Assembly: GCA_022592435.1 (NCBI GenBank)
Contig: JABYQS010000252.1
Location: 1-43,077 of the forward strand
From: Cerioporus squamosus
Taxonomy: Eukaryota > Basidiomycota > Agaricomycetes > Polyporales > Polyporaceae
DNA length: 43,077 nucleotides
Direction of reading: 5' to 3'
How positions within the stretch are numbered: the first letter of the stretch is position 1; every line of letters begins with the position of its first letter. Below are positions 20,625-32,805 of this stretch, piece by piece. Made by a program: the position numbers and the translations under genes. Under the pieces are notes generated by a model. That model worked only from the letters and a program-made list of their open reading frames with translations, was not told the origin of the DNA and did not search any database.

Positions 20625-23600
20625 TCAACGAACGTGTATCGCCTGCTGCAAAAGCTCGTCCAACGTCTGCAAGCAAGCAAACGCACACCATCATCAGCAC
20701 ACTCCACACGTCTCAACATCCACAACCCGAGAAAACAACGCACCTGGTCCATCTCCTCCAGCTGCTTGAACGTGCTCGCATATATATTCCTGATCTCCGG
20801 GTGCAGCGCCTGCGCATCAACCGGCCTCCCAAACAGCATCTCCTCCACCGGGTCCAGCGGCGCATGCTCGGGTATCTTCTTGTTCAGCGCCGCGCGCATC
20901 TCGATGACCGCCATCATCTGGTCCAGCCCAAAGTCGTTCTTCGGCAGCACCAGCCGAGGCTTGTGCTCCCTGTGCGCGTTCGGCGAAGGCATCGTCGCGG
21001 TCGGGGGACGCGGCGACGACGGCGTCGCCGTCCTGTAGTCAGACACCGCGGACGCGAACGACGGCTGCCGCTCGTGCGGGACTGGGAACCCTCGTGCACG
21101 GCTGCTCGCGGTCGGCGTAGCAGTGTGCGAGCGCGAGTGCTCGGACTCCCCAGGGCTCGCTGTGCGGTAGCTCGACAGCCTCGACACCGTCGGCGAACCG
21201 ACACGCTGGTTGTGTCCGGGAGACGACACATTGCGGCCGGCGTCGCGCGCAGTAGGAGTCGCCGTCCGAGAGGTCGACGTATCAGGGGAAGACTCGTTCG
21301 CCGAGTACGCCGAGTCTGTGCTCGACCGCAGAGAGTCGACGGTCTGTCCCGAGGACGACTGCGACAGAGGCGCACGACCGGTCTCCTTCTCGTGCCTGAT
21401 CTTGCTCAACACACGGTCGAGCTTCGCGCCGAGGCCGTCCTTGCCGTGGGCGAGCACACCGTGGAGCAGGTCGTCGCCAGAGTGGTTGGACTTGTGGCCC
21501 ATGGGGCCGACTTCGCCGCGCCACTCCTCCTCGACGATGTCGCTGATGTCGTACGTCTCACCATCAGGCTCGACATACGAGTAGCGCATCTTGTCGTCGA
21601 CCTCGTAGCGCGAGCTGCGGATCATGGCGTTCCCAGGCAGGAGAACGTCCAAACCGCGCGCCGAGTTTGCTTGGGCGGAGAGGATCGCTCGCTGGTTTGC
21701 ACGTGTCGCAGCGCGCTGAGCAGCGATGATCTCCTGCTTGGACAGCTGACGCTTGGGCTCGTCCCTCTCGGTGGTGTCCGACGCCGTGCTGGAGCTGGCG
21801 ACAGAGTCGCGCAGTTGCTGCAACGCAAGCTCGTCAAGCGGGGCCGAGGAGCGGTGGCGGGAAGAGGAATTGCGGTACGCAACTGCGCGACGGAGGATGA
21901 AGACGGGGTCGTCTGGCCTGACATCGTCCACGGAGCCGAGGAGCAACTGGGCCGAGTCGATGGACCGCCGCTTGCTGTCGCTGAACCTGCGGTCGACCTG
22001 CCGGTACGCAGGAGGGCGGGGGAAGGCCTCGATGACCTTGGTTGAAGGTGGCCACAGCTCGCGCTCTGCGCACACCATCAGCGGAAACCCACGGTACACA
22101 ATCACGCAACGCCTGACCTTTGCCGTTGATCTCGACTGCAAGACTGTACCTCACCCGCGTCGAACTCCGCCGCTTCGTCTGCTTGTCCTCGATCTCGTCT
22201 CCGCCATCCACGACGCCGTCCGGGATGCCGAACCTGTCCAAGCCCTGCTCGATGACCTCCGCAACGGTAATATTCTTGGGGAACACGAAGATCTTCTTGC
22301 GCATCGTCTGCGAGATGCCCGGGGAGGGGACCTGATTCGCCTGCGGCCGGTTCCTAAGGGTGTTCTTGAACACGATCGCCTCCGTCTGCGGGTCGAACAC
22401 CATGTCGTCCGGGAGGTCGTCGGGGTAAATGACGAGCTGCAGGCCGAACCTGAAGGAGGGTGAGCTGAAGCGCTCTGCGGGGACCGTGTTTCCCCCGGCG
22501 GTGGACACGGAGAGGAACTGCCCACGTCCGCGGCCGTCACCGTCGCCATCGACGCTCTCCGCGAGCAGAGTCTCGTCCCCATCCTCAGTAAGGCTGTCAT
22601 CAGCGCGCCCTCTGCGGTTGAGGTAGAACTTGACCTGCGAGTCGTCGCTAAAATCGTTCATCGACAACTTCTTGATGGCGGGGTGCATCGAGAGATTGCT
22701 CGCGACGGAGCTGATACTGCCCACGCTGCTCCGCTTGACCTTTGGGATCTCCATCGCGGCCTCGACGAGCGACTCGAACACGCCGAGCGGCTTCTCCTCT
22801 GGGCGCAAGACGGCGGAGGAGCCTTCGACCTGCTTGATCGTGAGGTAGTAGTCGTTCTCGTCTTCGCCGGCGGGAAGACGGAAGCGCTGGATAGCCTGGC
22901 GAACGAGGTCCGACGCGGTGGTCGAGTTGTTGAGCAGCACGGTCTTGAAGGTGGCCTCGGTCTGCAAGTGATCGCCTGCAAAGACACGGACGACGCTGAG
23001 GTCGGGGAGACCGACGCCCTGGCCGTCCATCGCGGTGGGTGACAACACCAACGAACCAGGACGGGGTCGCGGGCCACCAGCGGAAAGGCCGGAGGTGGAG
23101 CTCGCGGACGAGCTGAAGGACATGGAGCCCTGGAGGACAGCCGAGGCCGATTGGAGACCGTACGAGGGCTGCGCCTCGGGCGGAGAAGAGGGCGAACGGT
23201 TGAGGTACTGCTGATAGAGAGCCTGCTGTTGCTGGTCGCGCTGGCGGAGGGTGGAGGCATGCTGGGAGATCTGTGCCTGGACGTTCGGGTCGCGGCCTGG
23301 CAGACTCTGTGTGTCCTCCTGCTGTGGCGAGACAATCTGCTGCTGCTGCTGCTGCACGGACTTGCGCGGGTCGGTAGAGTTCTTTTGCTGCTGCATGAGC
23401 ATGGCCTGCTGCTGCTGCTGGCGTGCGTTGGCAGTGACGGGGGAGCTACCCTCGGGCGAGGTGAGCGGGGACGTGCGCATGGACCTGCCCGACTCCTCCG
23501 ACTCGCGGGTGAGCGATTCGGTGCTGGCGGCGCTGCCAGTGTCTGACTTGTCCTTGCCTTTGTCCTTGTCCTTCTTGCGTCCGAACAAACCGCCAAAGAC

Positions 23601-24946
23601 TCCGCTCTTCTTCTTCTTGTCCTTTTCCCTGCCGCTCTCGTCGTCCGTGGTGTCCTGGCCGCCGCGGTCGCGGTCTTTGCGGAGCTTGCCACCGGACTTT
23701 GAGGCGGCATTGGCATCGCCGACGGAGACGGTAGAAGTGACCCTTGCGCGGGGGGCGCCACCCGGATTGAGGTTGGCCTTCTTGCGGGCAGCTTCTTCGA
23801 GGGCCTCGATCTCTTCACGGGTGCGCTTGCGCTCCTCGGACTGCTGATGCATGATAGCGCTGGGGAGCAAGGGACCGCCCTGTGCGGAGGCGGCGATGTC
23901 GTCTGCGCGGGCGACGGGAGGGGTCATGGTGAGTTTGCGGGTCTCTGTGACCTGAGCAGGGTCGAGGTTGCGGTTGGGAGATGAAGGGGAAACGGGCGGG
24001 GCCTCGTCCTGCATAATGATGAGCTTGTCGCGGGCTGGTTGGGTGCGGAGAGGCTGTACGGGATTCTGGGAAGCGGGATGGTCGGGATGGCGCGAGGGGT
24101 CCTCTGTTTGGATCTGAGCGGGCTGCTGCTGGAGGCGCTCGCGCTGCATCTCCTCTGCAGCACCATCCTCCCAGCTCATACCGTCGTCTGGCTCGTTGAG
24201 ACGGGGAGTGTCGCCGCGGATCGTGCGCTCGCGCTCCTCCCATTCCTCTGCGAGCTCGGGGTCCTCGTCGGAGTAGTCCTCGTCGTCCCACTCTACGTCC
24301 TCGTCCTCTTCCTCGTCGTCGTTCCAGATAGCGGGCGCGTACCTGTGGACACCGAAGGCGTACCTGAAGCGGACCCCCCTGGGCTGCTGCGGGGCGGGGT
24401 TGTGACCGGGAGAGGGGGAGGGGGAGTGGGCGTGATTGGAGCCGGCGCGGGAGGAGAGGAGGCGGTCGCGGGACTCTTGTAGTTCGGCCTGTGTAGCGGA
24501 CGCGAGCTGGAAAGACCAGAGTAAGAAATAGTGGGAGAGTTGGGAGAGAAAGGGAGACGGACATCGACGTTGCGGTGCTTGTTGAGCCTCGCGAGACGCT
24601 CAAAGGGAGTCTCGATGTTCTCTGCAGGGATGTAGCCAACTTCCTGTGTCTTGAGAACACGGACGAGCCACCAGTAGCTGTTTGAGTCGTCCATCAAGAA
24701 GAGGGAGTCGCCCTTTACGACGTTTGCCTGGCCCTCTACGGTGGCGGCGAAGGAGTGCAGGGCATAGACAAGATCGAAGTCGATAGATTCGTTGGGGATG
24801 GAGAGGGAGGAGGAGCCGTCGTCGTCGTCCATGTAGTCGAGGTCCCTGTCCTCGCCGTCGGAGTCGTCCTCGAGGACGGAGTGCTCCTCGTCGGAGGGGT
24901 AGGCATGGTCGGCGTGCATCTGGTGCTGGGCGAGGTCGTCGGACAT
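20625..24946 (-). CDS. SH3 and Ras-association domain protein, Bud14/Tea4-like polarity factor
   Basis: Four exons (24946-24563, 24506-22118, 22065-20744, 20666-20625) give about 1378 residues, all junctions in phase. After an acidic N-terminus comes an SH3 domain at about 60-112 (YALHSF, SYWWLVRV, GYIPAENIETP), followed by ERLARLNKHRN and LASATQAELQES. That SH3-plus-extension signature is known from fungal Bud14/Tea4 cell-end proteins, which recruit type 1 phosphatase and formins. A long Gln/Ser-rich and charged linker follows. Next is a Ras-association-like domain that starts LSVVRVFAGDH and includes the NDYYLTIKQVEG strand. A conserved C-terminal region follows with VIYPDDLPDDMVFDP and RKKIFVFPKNITVAEVIEQGLDRFGIPDG. 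It probably acts at sites of polarised growth downstream of a Ras-type GTPase (inference). Its promoter is shared with the PPR gene. Confidence 0.82.
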
Positions 24947-25398
24947 GGCTGGAGGTTGGGGTGGGTATCAGAGAAAAGAGCGATGGCTAGCACCAGAGAA
25001 GAACGAGCGGCGGCGTTCCAGCGAGCGGCGGCGATCCAGAGCAGCGACCAGGACGACGAGTACAGTGTGCACCTCGCGAGTCGCTTGGACAGAGCACTTG
25101 CTGCACTTGTCGTGCTCGAGCGCCTGACTGTCCACGTGGGCGCACGTGCCAGACGCGACGCGGGCAGACTCGGAAGGGGACGGAGCGCTGGCAGTGGGTG
25201 CCGAGGGGACGCGGCAGAGACGCGCGGGCGCCGGGTGGGTAGACTTTGACGCGACTGCGACTGCGACTGCGACTGCGACGACCTGCCCAGCTCTGCCCAG
25301 CTCTGCCCCGACGTCGTCTCCCTCGCCCCCGTCCGCTCACGCCCAGCCACGCCCCGCGCGTCGTGTAGTTGGTCGCACCCGGTGTGCATGCGTCCGCC
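24947..25398. promoter_or_regulatory. Divergent promoter region between the SH3-RA and PPR genes
   Basis: A 452-bp interval between two outward-facing start codons. It contains about four tandem copies of a CGACTG unit at roughly 25250-25280, directly followed by two copies of CCCAGCTCTG. No specific factor site is recognised. Confidence 0.45.
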
Positions 25399-28300
25399 AT
25401 GCTCCCAAAGGTCGCCAACACTCTCATCCACCACACCCACAGGGCCGTCGTCGCCGTCCAGAACCAGACTGGCCACGCCCTCCGCAACTGCCCTCCAGTC
25501 CTCCTCGGGCTCCTCGACCGCCGTAGCTGGCTGGGGCTCCCCCGTCTCTGGCGGCTCTTCCCACTCCGGTCCCGGCCCCTCCAAGTTCCATGCAAGCGGT
25601 CGTCTCCAGTCGACGCACAATGTCAGTCCCTGCTTTCCACATACACCCGTCTGCCCCCATTAAACTCTATCTTTGTACAGGGAACGCCGGTCACGTCCTC
25701 CAACGTCCGCGATCGCGTAGAGAAGCTCAAGGCCTTCCGCGTTCCTTCTGCCCAGCACCGCTCCCATCTCCCCGCAGACGCTTCTTCCGACGGCTTCCCA
25801 GCTCGTCCGCTCCGGCTTCGGCACCTATGCCACTCTCATCAACACTCTCACTGACCGTGACTATGAGAATCACGAGACCGTCCGTCGCGCAGAGGCCCGC
25901 CTCCGTCGACGTCGTCGCGCCGGCCTTGACGAGAACGCGCTCGACGAGGAGAACCGCATTGCCAGTCTCAGAGGTGATGCTCACTTCAAGTCTGCCCTCG
26001 CCCTCTTCCAGACTGCCGCTGCCGGCCCCAACTCCAAGTTCCCTCTCCAGATCTACAACAAGCTCCTCCGTTCGTGCGCTCTCCACGCAAACCCTGACGC
26101 CGCTTCCCTCGTCTACTCCCACCTCGAGAAGCGCACCGACATCGTCCCCGACGCCCAGACGTTCATCAGTCTCATTGAGACCTATGCTGGCCGTCACGAT
26201 GTCCAGGGCGCCGAGCGCATGTTCACCAACTTCAAGGAGGCCTCGCGTTCAGACCGTGTACAGTGGACTTGCGATGGCGTGGCAGCGGCTGAGCCCTCCT
26301 CCCAGGGCCTCGATCAGCGTGCTTCCCAAACCGCCGTATGGAACGAGATGCTCGCTGCCTACTTCCGCTGCGGCCAGGCCGCTGACGCTCTTGGCCTCCT
26401 CGAGCAGATGATGGACACCTCTGCTGGGGAGACCTTCCGCTCCGCTGAGACCCCGCTGCCCACCTCGTCTACCTTCTCGCGTGCCATTGCTGGCTTCTGC
26501 CAGGCCGGCGACGTCTCCACCGCCTTGAAATGGTTTGAGCGTATGCTCCAGCAGGACACCGTTTCCGGAAGCCCTCACCAGTCCACCCGTGTGCCCCACC
26601 GTCCCGATCCGTCGACCTGGACCACCATGTTCGACGCCCTCGCGGATGAAGGCATGGTCGCCGAGCTCAACCGTCTCTTCGCCCGCTGGATCAGCATCTC
26701 TGCTCAGGAAGGCGCCGCCGTCTGGAGCGACCACCGCGACTCGGTGCTCGCGGCGAACCTCAAGTTTATGGACTCGCGCGCCGATCTCGAGCAGACCAAG
26801 GCCACGAGCTTCTCGACTTCCTCGCCGACCATGTCCTCGCCTGGGAGATCGAGGGTGCCCACTTCACCTTCTACCGTGACACCTCTCGCACTCTCTGCCA
26901 GCGCCTGGTCATGCAGTACTGGAACCGCGGCTTCACCGACCAGGCACTCGACCTTGCTTCGCGCATCGCTGCTCGTCAGCTCCAGGTCATCCACCACGGT
27001 CAGACGGAACACCTCTTCGACGCGACTCAGTCCCAGCGGCGCATCGAGGGCACTCGTCGCTTCGCTACGGACCTCACGACGGACATCATGGGCAAGGTCG
27101 GCGCCAGCGCGCCGTTGTCAAGCCTCCTCCGGCTCTCGGCTCTCCTCACGGACGTGGGTGCTTTGGTGCCCAGCCACCTCTCGGAGTCCTGCCTCAACGC
27201 TTACGCGCTCCAGCGTGCGAGCCCCACTCTCTCGCTCACCACGAGGGAATGGGAGGCGCTCCTGGAAGTCGTCGTCGCCAGCGAGACGGACTCTTCGGCT
27301 ATCCTGAACACCCTTGTCGACGATCTCCTCCAGCACTCGGCCGACGTCGCCGCATTCAGCGACGTCGCGAAAAACCACCTCGTTCGGAGCCTCTCCTGGC
27401 ATGACGCCAACTCTGCGCGCCTGCTCGCTCAGTTCGGGGAGCCCTTCAGCTCCCGCTACGCTGAGCTCCAGCGCATGCAGGAGTCCTCGTCTCCCGCGAT
27501 CTCGGCACACTCGTTCGACGCCCAGACTCCATTGGAAGAGGTCCCCGGCTCGCCCTTGCACTCCGTTTCCTCCGGCCGCATCGACACCGCCCACAGCCAG
27601 TCTGTCGGCGAGTTCTACCCCGGTGGCAACAAGGCAGCCGTCCTCACGGCGTTCAGGCGGTTCAAGTCCGGCGCGGACAGGGGTATCTACCCCCGTCCCA
27701 TCGTCCTGGCCCGTCTCGTCAGCGCGCTCGGTCGCCTCGGCGAAGTCGACAAGATCTACGACGTCTACGACGCCGCGCAGGTCGTGCTCAACTCGCTCGA
27801 GACCGCGAAGCACTGGCAGACGCAGGGCTGGTTCCTCATCGAGGACCACATGATCATCGGACTCGCACACGCCGGGGACCTCGAGGCCGCGCACGCACAC
27901 CGGCAGCGCATCCTCCAGCAGGGCGGCGTCCCGTCCGCCGATGCGTACGGCGCGCTCATCCTGCACGTCAAGGACACCACGGACGACACCTCGAACGCGA
28001 TGGCGCTCTTCCAGGAGTCGCAGAGCCTCGGCGTCACCCCGAACATCTTCATGTACAACACCGTCATTTCCAAGCTCGCCAAGGCCCGCAAGGCCGACCA
28101 CGCCCTCCAGCTCTTCGAGGACATGAAGGCGCGCGGCGTCCAGCCCACGTCCGTCACGTACGGCGCGGTTATCGCCGCGTGCTGCCGTGTCGGCGACGCG
28201 GCCTCGGCAGAGCTGCTCTTCCAGGAGATGACGGCGAGCCGACGTTCAAGCCCCGCGTTCCTCCGTACAACACTATGATGCAACTCTACACGCACACCAA

Positions 28301-29200
28301 GCCGGACCGCGCGCGCGTGTTGCACTACTACAATGAGCTCTTGGCTGCTCGCGTACAGCCTACGGCACACACCTACAAGGTACATCGTCTCATATTTCGT
28401 GCGCAGACTTCACGCTAACGTGCCTCCCATAGCTCCTCATCGACGCATACGGCTGCATCGAGCCCGTCGACCTCCCGGCCATGGAGAAGGTCTTCCAGGA
28501 CCTCGTCGCAGACTCCTCCGTCTCCGTGCAGGGCACGCACTGGGCAGCGCTCATCAATGCCTACGGCTGCGTGCACAAGGACCTCGACAAGGCGCTCCAG
28601 ACCTTCGACTCGATCGCAACGCACCCGTCGACGAACCCGCGCAACGGCCCCATGCCCGACGCCGTCGTCTACGAGGCCCTCATCAACACGCTCGTCACCC
28701 TCCGCCGCATGGACCTCATGCCGACGTACATCGAGCGCCTCCACGCTAGCGGCGTGCACATGACGGCGTACATCGCGAACCTCCTCATCAAGGGCTACGC
28801 GTCCGTCGGCGACATTGAGCGCTCGCGCGAGATCTTCGAGTCCCTGCAGGACCCGCAGGAGGGCGTCGCCGCGCCGCACAACCACATCCCCCACCAAAAC
28901 AAGCAGGCGAGCGCCGCCCCGGTGCCCGCCAGCGCACCTGTATATCGTGAGGTACGTGGGCCTCCTGTATCCGCTTTGACGATTTCGTCCTGACTTGAAT
29001 TGTGCTTGCAGCCCTCGACCTGGGAAGCTATGGTCCGCGCCGAACTCGGCAATGGGCACCGCGACCGCGCAGTGTCGCTGCTCCAGCGGTTACAAGCGCG
29101 TATGTTCCCGCCCGCGGTCTACCAGCGGATCAGCGGGATCATGCTCGACGACTCGGTCTCGCCATGGTCGCTTTCCGACGGGTCCTCGAGCCCCGCGTGA
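25399..29200 (+). CDS. Pentatricopeptide-repeat (PPR) protein, probably mitochondrial; apparent frameshifts
   Basis: A long helical-repeat protein of roughly 1200 residues. Typical 35-residue PPR units are visible, for example NIFMYNTVISKLAKARKADHALQLFEDMKARGVQP, TSVTYGAVIAACCRVGDAASAELLFQEM and, later, VVYEALINTLVTLRRMDLMPTYIERLHASG. Fungal PPR proteins of this kind bind organellar RNA and act in mitochondrial RNA processing or translation. The first exon starts MLPKVANTLIHHTHRAVVAVQNQ, compatible with a targeting peptide. GT-AG introns occur near 25620-25680, 28381-28432 and 28952-29011. The frame changes three times without a plausible intron: near 25489 (one extra T), near 26797 and near 28233 (each as if one base were missing). 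Either the sequence has indel errors or the gene is decaying. Exon 1 and its junction are uncertain. Confidence 0.72.
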
Positions 29201-29794
29201 GCTCATCGTGCTCCAACCGCCATCGCTGTCGATATCGCAGGTATACATAGGGATGTGACAGGCCGCGCCTGCACCCGTGTTGTGCTGTGCTGTGCTGTGT
29301 GTACCGTGCCGTCTGTGTCGGCCCGACTGACTGACTGACTGACTGTAGTGCGCCATGCTTTCGCTCATTGTATCATACATCATCGCAACGTCCGCCGTGC
29401 TCCAGTAGGGATATTGTATCACTAGTAGTAGTATCTATCGTGCCCCCGCCGCCCTTCCTCCTCCCTCGCCTCCCCCTTCCCCCCATCATCCCTCTCCCTC
29501 TCTCAGCGGCGCGGGCATCTCCATTATCCGTATGTTCTCGTATAGCTAGACATAGAGTTCCTTAGTTACGCCATTCATTCCACGACACGCCACACGCCCC
29601 CGCATGCTTGCATCTTGCGTCATCTCTCTTATCGCTCTGACCTCAGTGCTCACGACGTCCTTGCATACCACGCCACGATAAAACGTACAGTACACGCATC
29701 CCAGTAGTAGTAGAGCTGTAAGCTCACCCTCGCGCAATAATCCCCCTTCTCTCGCCCTTGACTTGTGTGCGTCCGAATAATTGTGGCATTGGAC
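29201..29794. other. Intergenic, with microsatellites
   Basis: Contains the 3' flanks of the PPR gene and of the convergent GNAT gene. Short tandem repeats are seen: TGTGC units at 29278-29300 and about five GACT units at 29325-29345. No gene was seen. Confidence 0.45.
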
Positions 29795-30921
29795 TCAGGT
29801 GCCGCCCACAACGTCCCCTTTCAGAGTCGGTTGCGGCTCTCGCAACATCTGAATGGTCGAGGACACGTCAGAGCCAGCTATATGGAAGGCGCGGACGAGA
29901 CACTCACAAGCCGAATGGGTGCGGGGGGTCCGTGGTAGTTGGGATTGTCGTTCCCGATTAAGTCCTCCGCTATGACCTTGTACCCCGCCGACTCGTAGAA
30001 CTTCCACGCGTCCCCGGTGATCAGGTACGTCGCCCGTCCCTGTGCGTCGGCCTGAAATGTGCCGTTCAAATATTCATGGTGAGCATTGCCTCCAACTTGA
30101 GTGTGTACGGGGCTGTCTCGCACCTCGTCGTGGACAGCACTGACAAGAGAGCTCTCGCATACCCGCGTCCCTGCATGGCTGGCACAGTCCCGAGGCCCTC
30201 GACTTCGAACATGTCCTCCGCCTTCTCCCCGAATGCCGCCTCGATCAGGGTCGTCGCTTTTGTCAAGAACTCGTTCCTTCTCTGTTTGGGCGGTGTGAGC
30301 TGTCGCATCCACAATGCAGGAGGGATGAGGAGCGCGCGACGCACCTTGCGCACTTCCCCAGAGCGCAGCATTCCCAGGAGACGCAAGATCCATGAGAACG
30401 GGGGCTTGTGCTTGTTATCTCCTGCAGCACCGCTTCGCCTGGGAGTCAGCATGCCGCCGAGCAACCTCAGAGTGATTGGGACGCACTAGTAGATGAAGGA
30501 GGTGCCATGGTCGACGGTACTGATCCTTCCACGGTTTACACAGTCAGCAAACCGAGTGGCGAGATCAAGCCACTGGCGGGCATGGTATAGCATGGGGCTC
30601 TCAGCTTCCTATCCATCGAGAAATACGTGAGCACACCTCCACTGGGGACTTCAAGAGCAGATGTACAACGGACCTTGAAGTAACGCATCGTCGAATCGTT
30701 GGTAAAGGCCTTGAAGACCCCATTGACGGCTCTTGGGATGTCGCCTGTAGCAGTCGTCGTGTTCGGGTCAATACGACGACTTCCGTTAGGGATCAGGATG
30801 CTAAGTACCACGTACGGTATTGCAGTGGCTTGACTTCGACGTCATGTTCCTTGAGGTACGCGAAGGGTTTCTTGCCCGGCAACAGAGTCCAAGTCGACTC
30901 GTCGCTCGAAGATTCGGCCAT
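29795..30921 (-). CDS. GNAT-family N-acetyltransferase, paralogue 1
   Basis: A spliced gene starting MAESSSDESTWTLLPGKKP and ending with a short last exon (MLREPQPTLKGDVVGGT, stop 29795-29797). The last exon is supported by its counterpart in paralogue 2. The acetyl-CoA-binding motif A is seen in LGTVPAMQGRGYARALL, and a motif B region in AWKFYESAGYKVIAED. It should transfer an acetyl group to an amine, but the substrate is unknown. One intron joins YY to GAAGDNK, using an acceptor before CGGTG in both paralogues. The gene lies head-to-tail with paralogue 2, consistent with tandem duplication. Confidence 0.75.
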
Positions 30922-31256
30922 GGGTAATCTGTAAAGTTGACGAGGGGATGAAGGAAGCTGGGATGTGCGTCTCCCTGGAGCATTTGTCCGGGGTCTATGA
31001 CAAAGGCGTCATAACTTGCACTCCATGCGGCTCGGTGCAAGATTGCGTTCGAAACTGCGATGTACTGCGGATTTGCAATGACGTCTTCTCAGACGACCGC
31101 CTTCTATCGCCTTTGACTTGAGTGCGTTGCCGCGGAACGCAAGACTGGCCCGAACTGTCCACAAAGTTTCCACCACTGCATTCCATGAAGATGAAATACC
31201 TGCACATCTAGACGGTCTATGTATGCCATACTCGGCGAGGACATGGGTATACTTAA
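30922..31256. other. Spacer between the tandem GNAT genes
   Basis: About 335 bp with short open frames only. It should hold the promoter of paralogue 1 and the 3' end of paralogue 2. Confidence 0.4.
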
Positions 31257-32454
31257 TCATCCTTTATGGGTCGGCTGCGGCATCCGCATCATCTGGAGGT
31301 CAAGAGCGTATCCCGTCAGATGCGACATTGATACGGTCACTGGCGACGCGGAACGCGCAAAAGAGACACTCACAAGACGAATAGGGCCTGGGGGTCCGTG
31401 GTACTTCGGATTGTCATTGCCAAACCAGTCCTCCCCTATCAGCTTGTACCCCACCGATTCGTAGAACTTCCACGCGTCCCCAGTGAGGACGAACGTCGCC
31501 CGTCCCTGCGCGTCGGCCTATTAGAAGTGTCAATGCACAGTACACGTGGTTGTGAGCGTCGCCTCCCATCTGGATGCATGCAGGGCTATCCTCGTACCAT
31601 GTCGTGTACGACGCTGATCAAAGCTGTCGCATAACCGCGCCCCTGCTTCTCTGGCACAGTCCCGAGGCCCTGGACTTCGAACAGGTCTTCCGAGGCCTTC
31701 TCTCCGATTGCGGTGTCGATCAGCGCCTTCGCCTTCGTAATGTACTCATTCTTTCTCTGTTGTCGCGTGAGTGATCCTGGTCAATGAGAGGAGCGATATA
31801 CTGAGAGGGACGCGCGAACGCACCTTGCGCACTTCCCGGTTGGCCAACGCGTTCACAAGGGACAAGATCCATGAGAACGGAGCCCTCATCTTGTTGTCTC
31901 CTGGGACACCGCTACGGCGGGGCCTCGGTATGAGTGTTCGAAGCGAATTGAGAAACGCATGGACGTACTAGTAAAGGAAGGAATCGCCATGGTCCACGGT
32001 GTTTATCTTGCCGCGGTTGACAGCGTCAGTGAACCGGGCGACGACGTCAATCCATTGGCGGACATGGTGCAGCCTGGGGTTCTCAGCGTCCTGTACCCAC
32101 AAAATCATGATAAGCAAACCTCCAGAGGATTAGGGAGGGGCATGCAGCGAATATGTAATTACCTTCAAATAAAGCATTATTGAATCGTCGGCAAACGCCT
32201 TGAAGACCCCATCGGCGGTTCTGGGAATGTCGCCTGTACCAATGGTCACATCCGAGTCAAACCAGTGTGCTGCGCTGAAGATCAGGATGCTGACACATAC
32301 GGTAGCGTAGCGGCTTGACTTTGATATCATCTTCCTGCAGGTACGGGAGGGGTTTCTCGCCCGCCATCAGAGGGGTCAACTCGTCGCTGTAAGCTGCGGC
32401 CAAGCATACGGGGACGGTGGGCAAGGAAGCTGGAGTGCCTCTCGCCCTGAGCAT
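31257..32454 (-). CDS. GNAT-family N-acetyltransferase, paralogue 2
   Basis: The same exon plan as paralogue 1. Matching pieces are KPLPYLQEDDIKVKPLRY, DIPRTADGVFKAFADDSIM, VDHGDSFLYYGVPGDNKM, a motif A block (LGTVPEKQGRGYATALI), AWKFYESVGYKLIGEDWFGND, and a last exon MMRMPQPTHKG ending at 31257-31259. Catalytic-region spacing is preserved. The start is uncertain: in-frame Met codons lie at 32454 and 32367, while the ATG that aligns with the start of paralogue 1 is out of frame by one base. The N-terminus may therefore have been remodelled or damaged. Confidence 0.7.
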
Positions 32455-32805
32455 CCATTCGGACTTATTATATATCACAAAAGCGTCAGCGGCATGCGTT
32501 TCAGGCGGCGCAAGATTGTGTTTGGCGCGATGATGAAATGTGAATTCGTATATGGCGTCCCTTCAGCTCCAGCGTAACAGCCGCCTTCAAGTTCTAGATC
32601 TTGCCTTTGACTCATGTGCACTGCCCCGATGAGCAAGACTGGACCACCGCCGACATTACTTACACAGACGAACTCAGCCACCGCCCTCTTTCAGTAAGAC
32701 GAAGACTCCAGCTGGCACTCTCCGGTGACCGCCAGACCGGGAAAGTCGTGCGTGCTCTCTGAACCCTCGTAGCTCACGCAATTTAACCACAGCAGCCCAC
32801 AGGAT
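32455..32805. other. Divergent intergenic region
   Basis: Lies between the start of GNAT paralogue 2 (-) and the F-box gene (+), so it probably contains both promoters. No further motif was recognised. Confidence 0.4.

Noticed and set aside
20801..22045. A 414-residue open frame on the plus strand
   Set aside because: Arg-rich shadow of the SH3-RA gene on the other strand.
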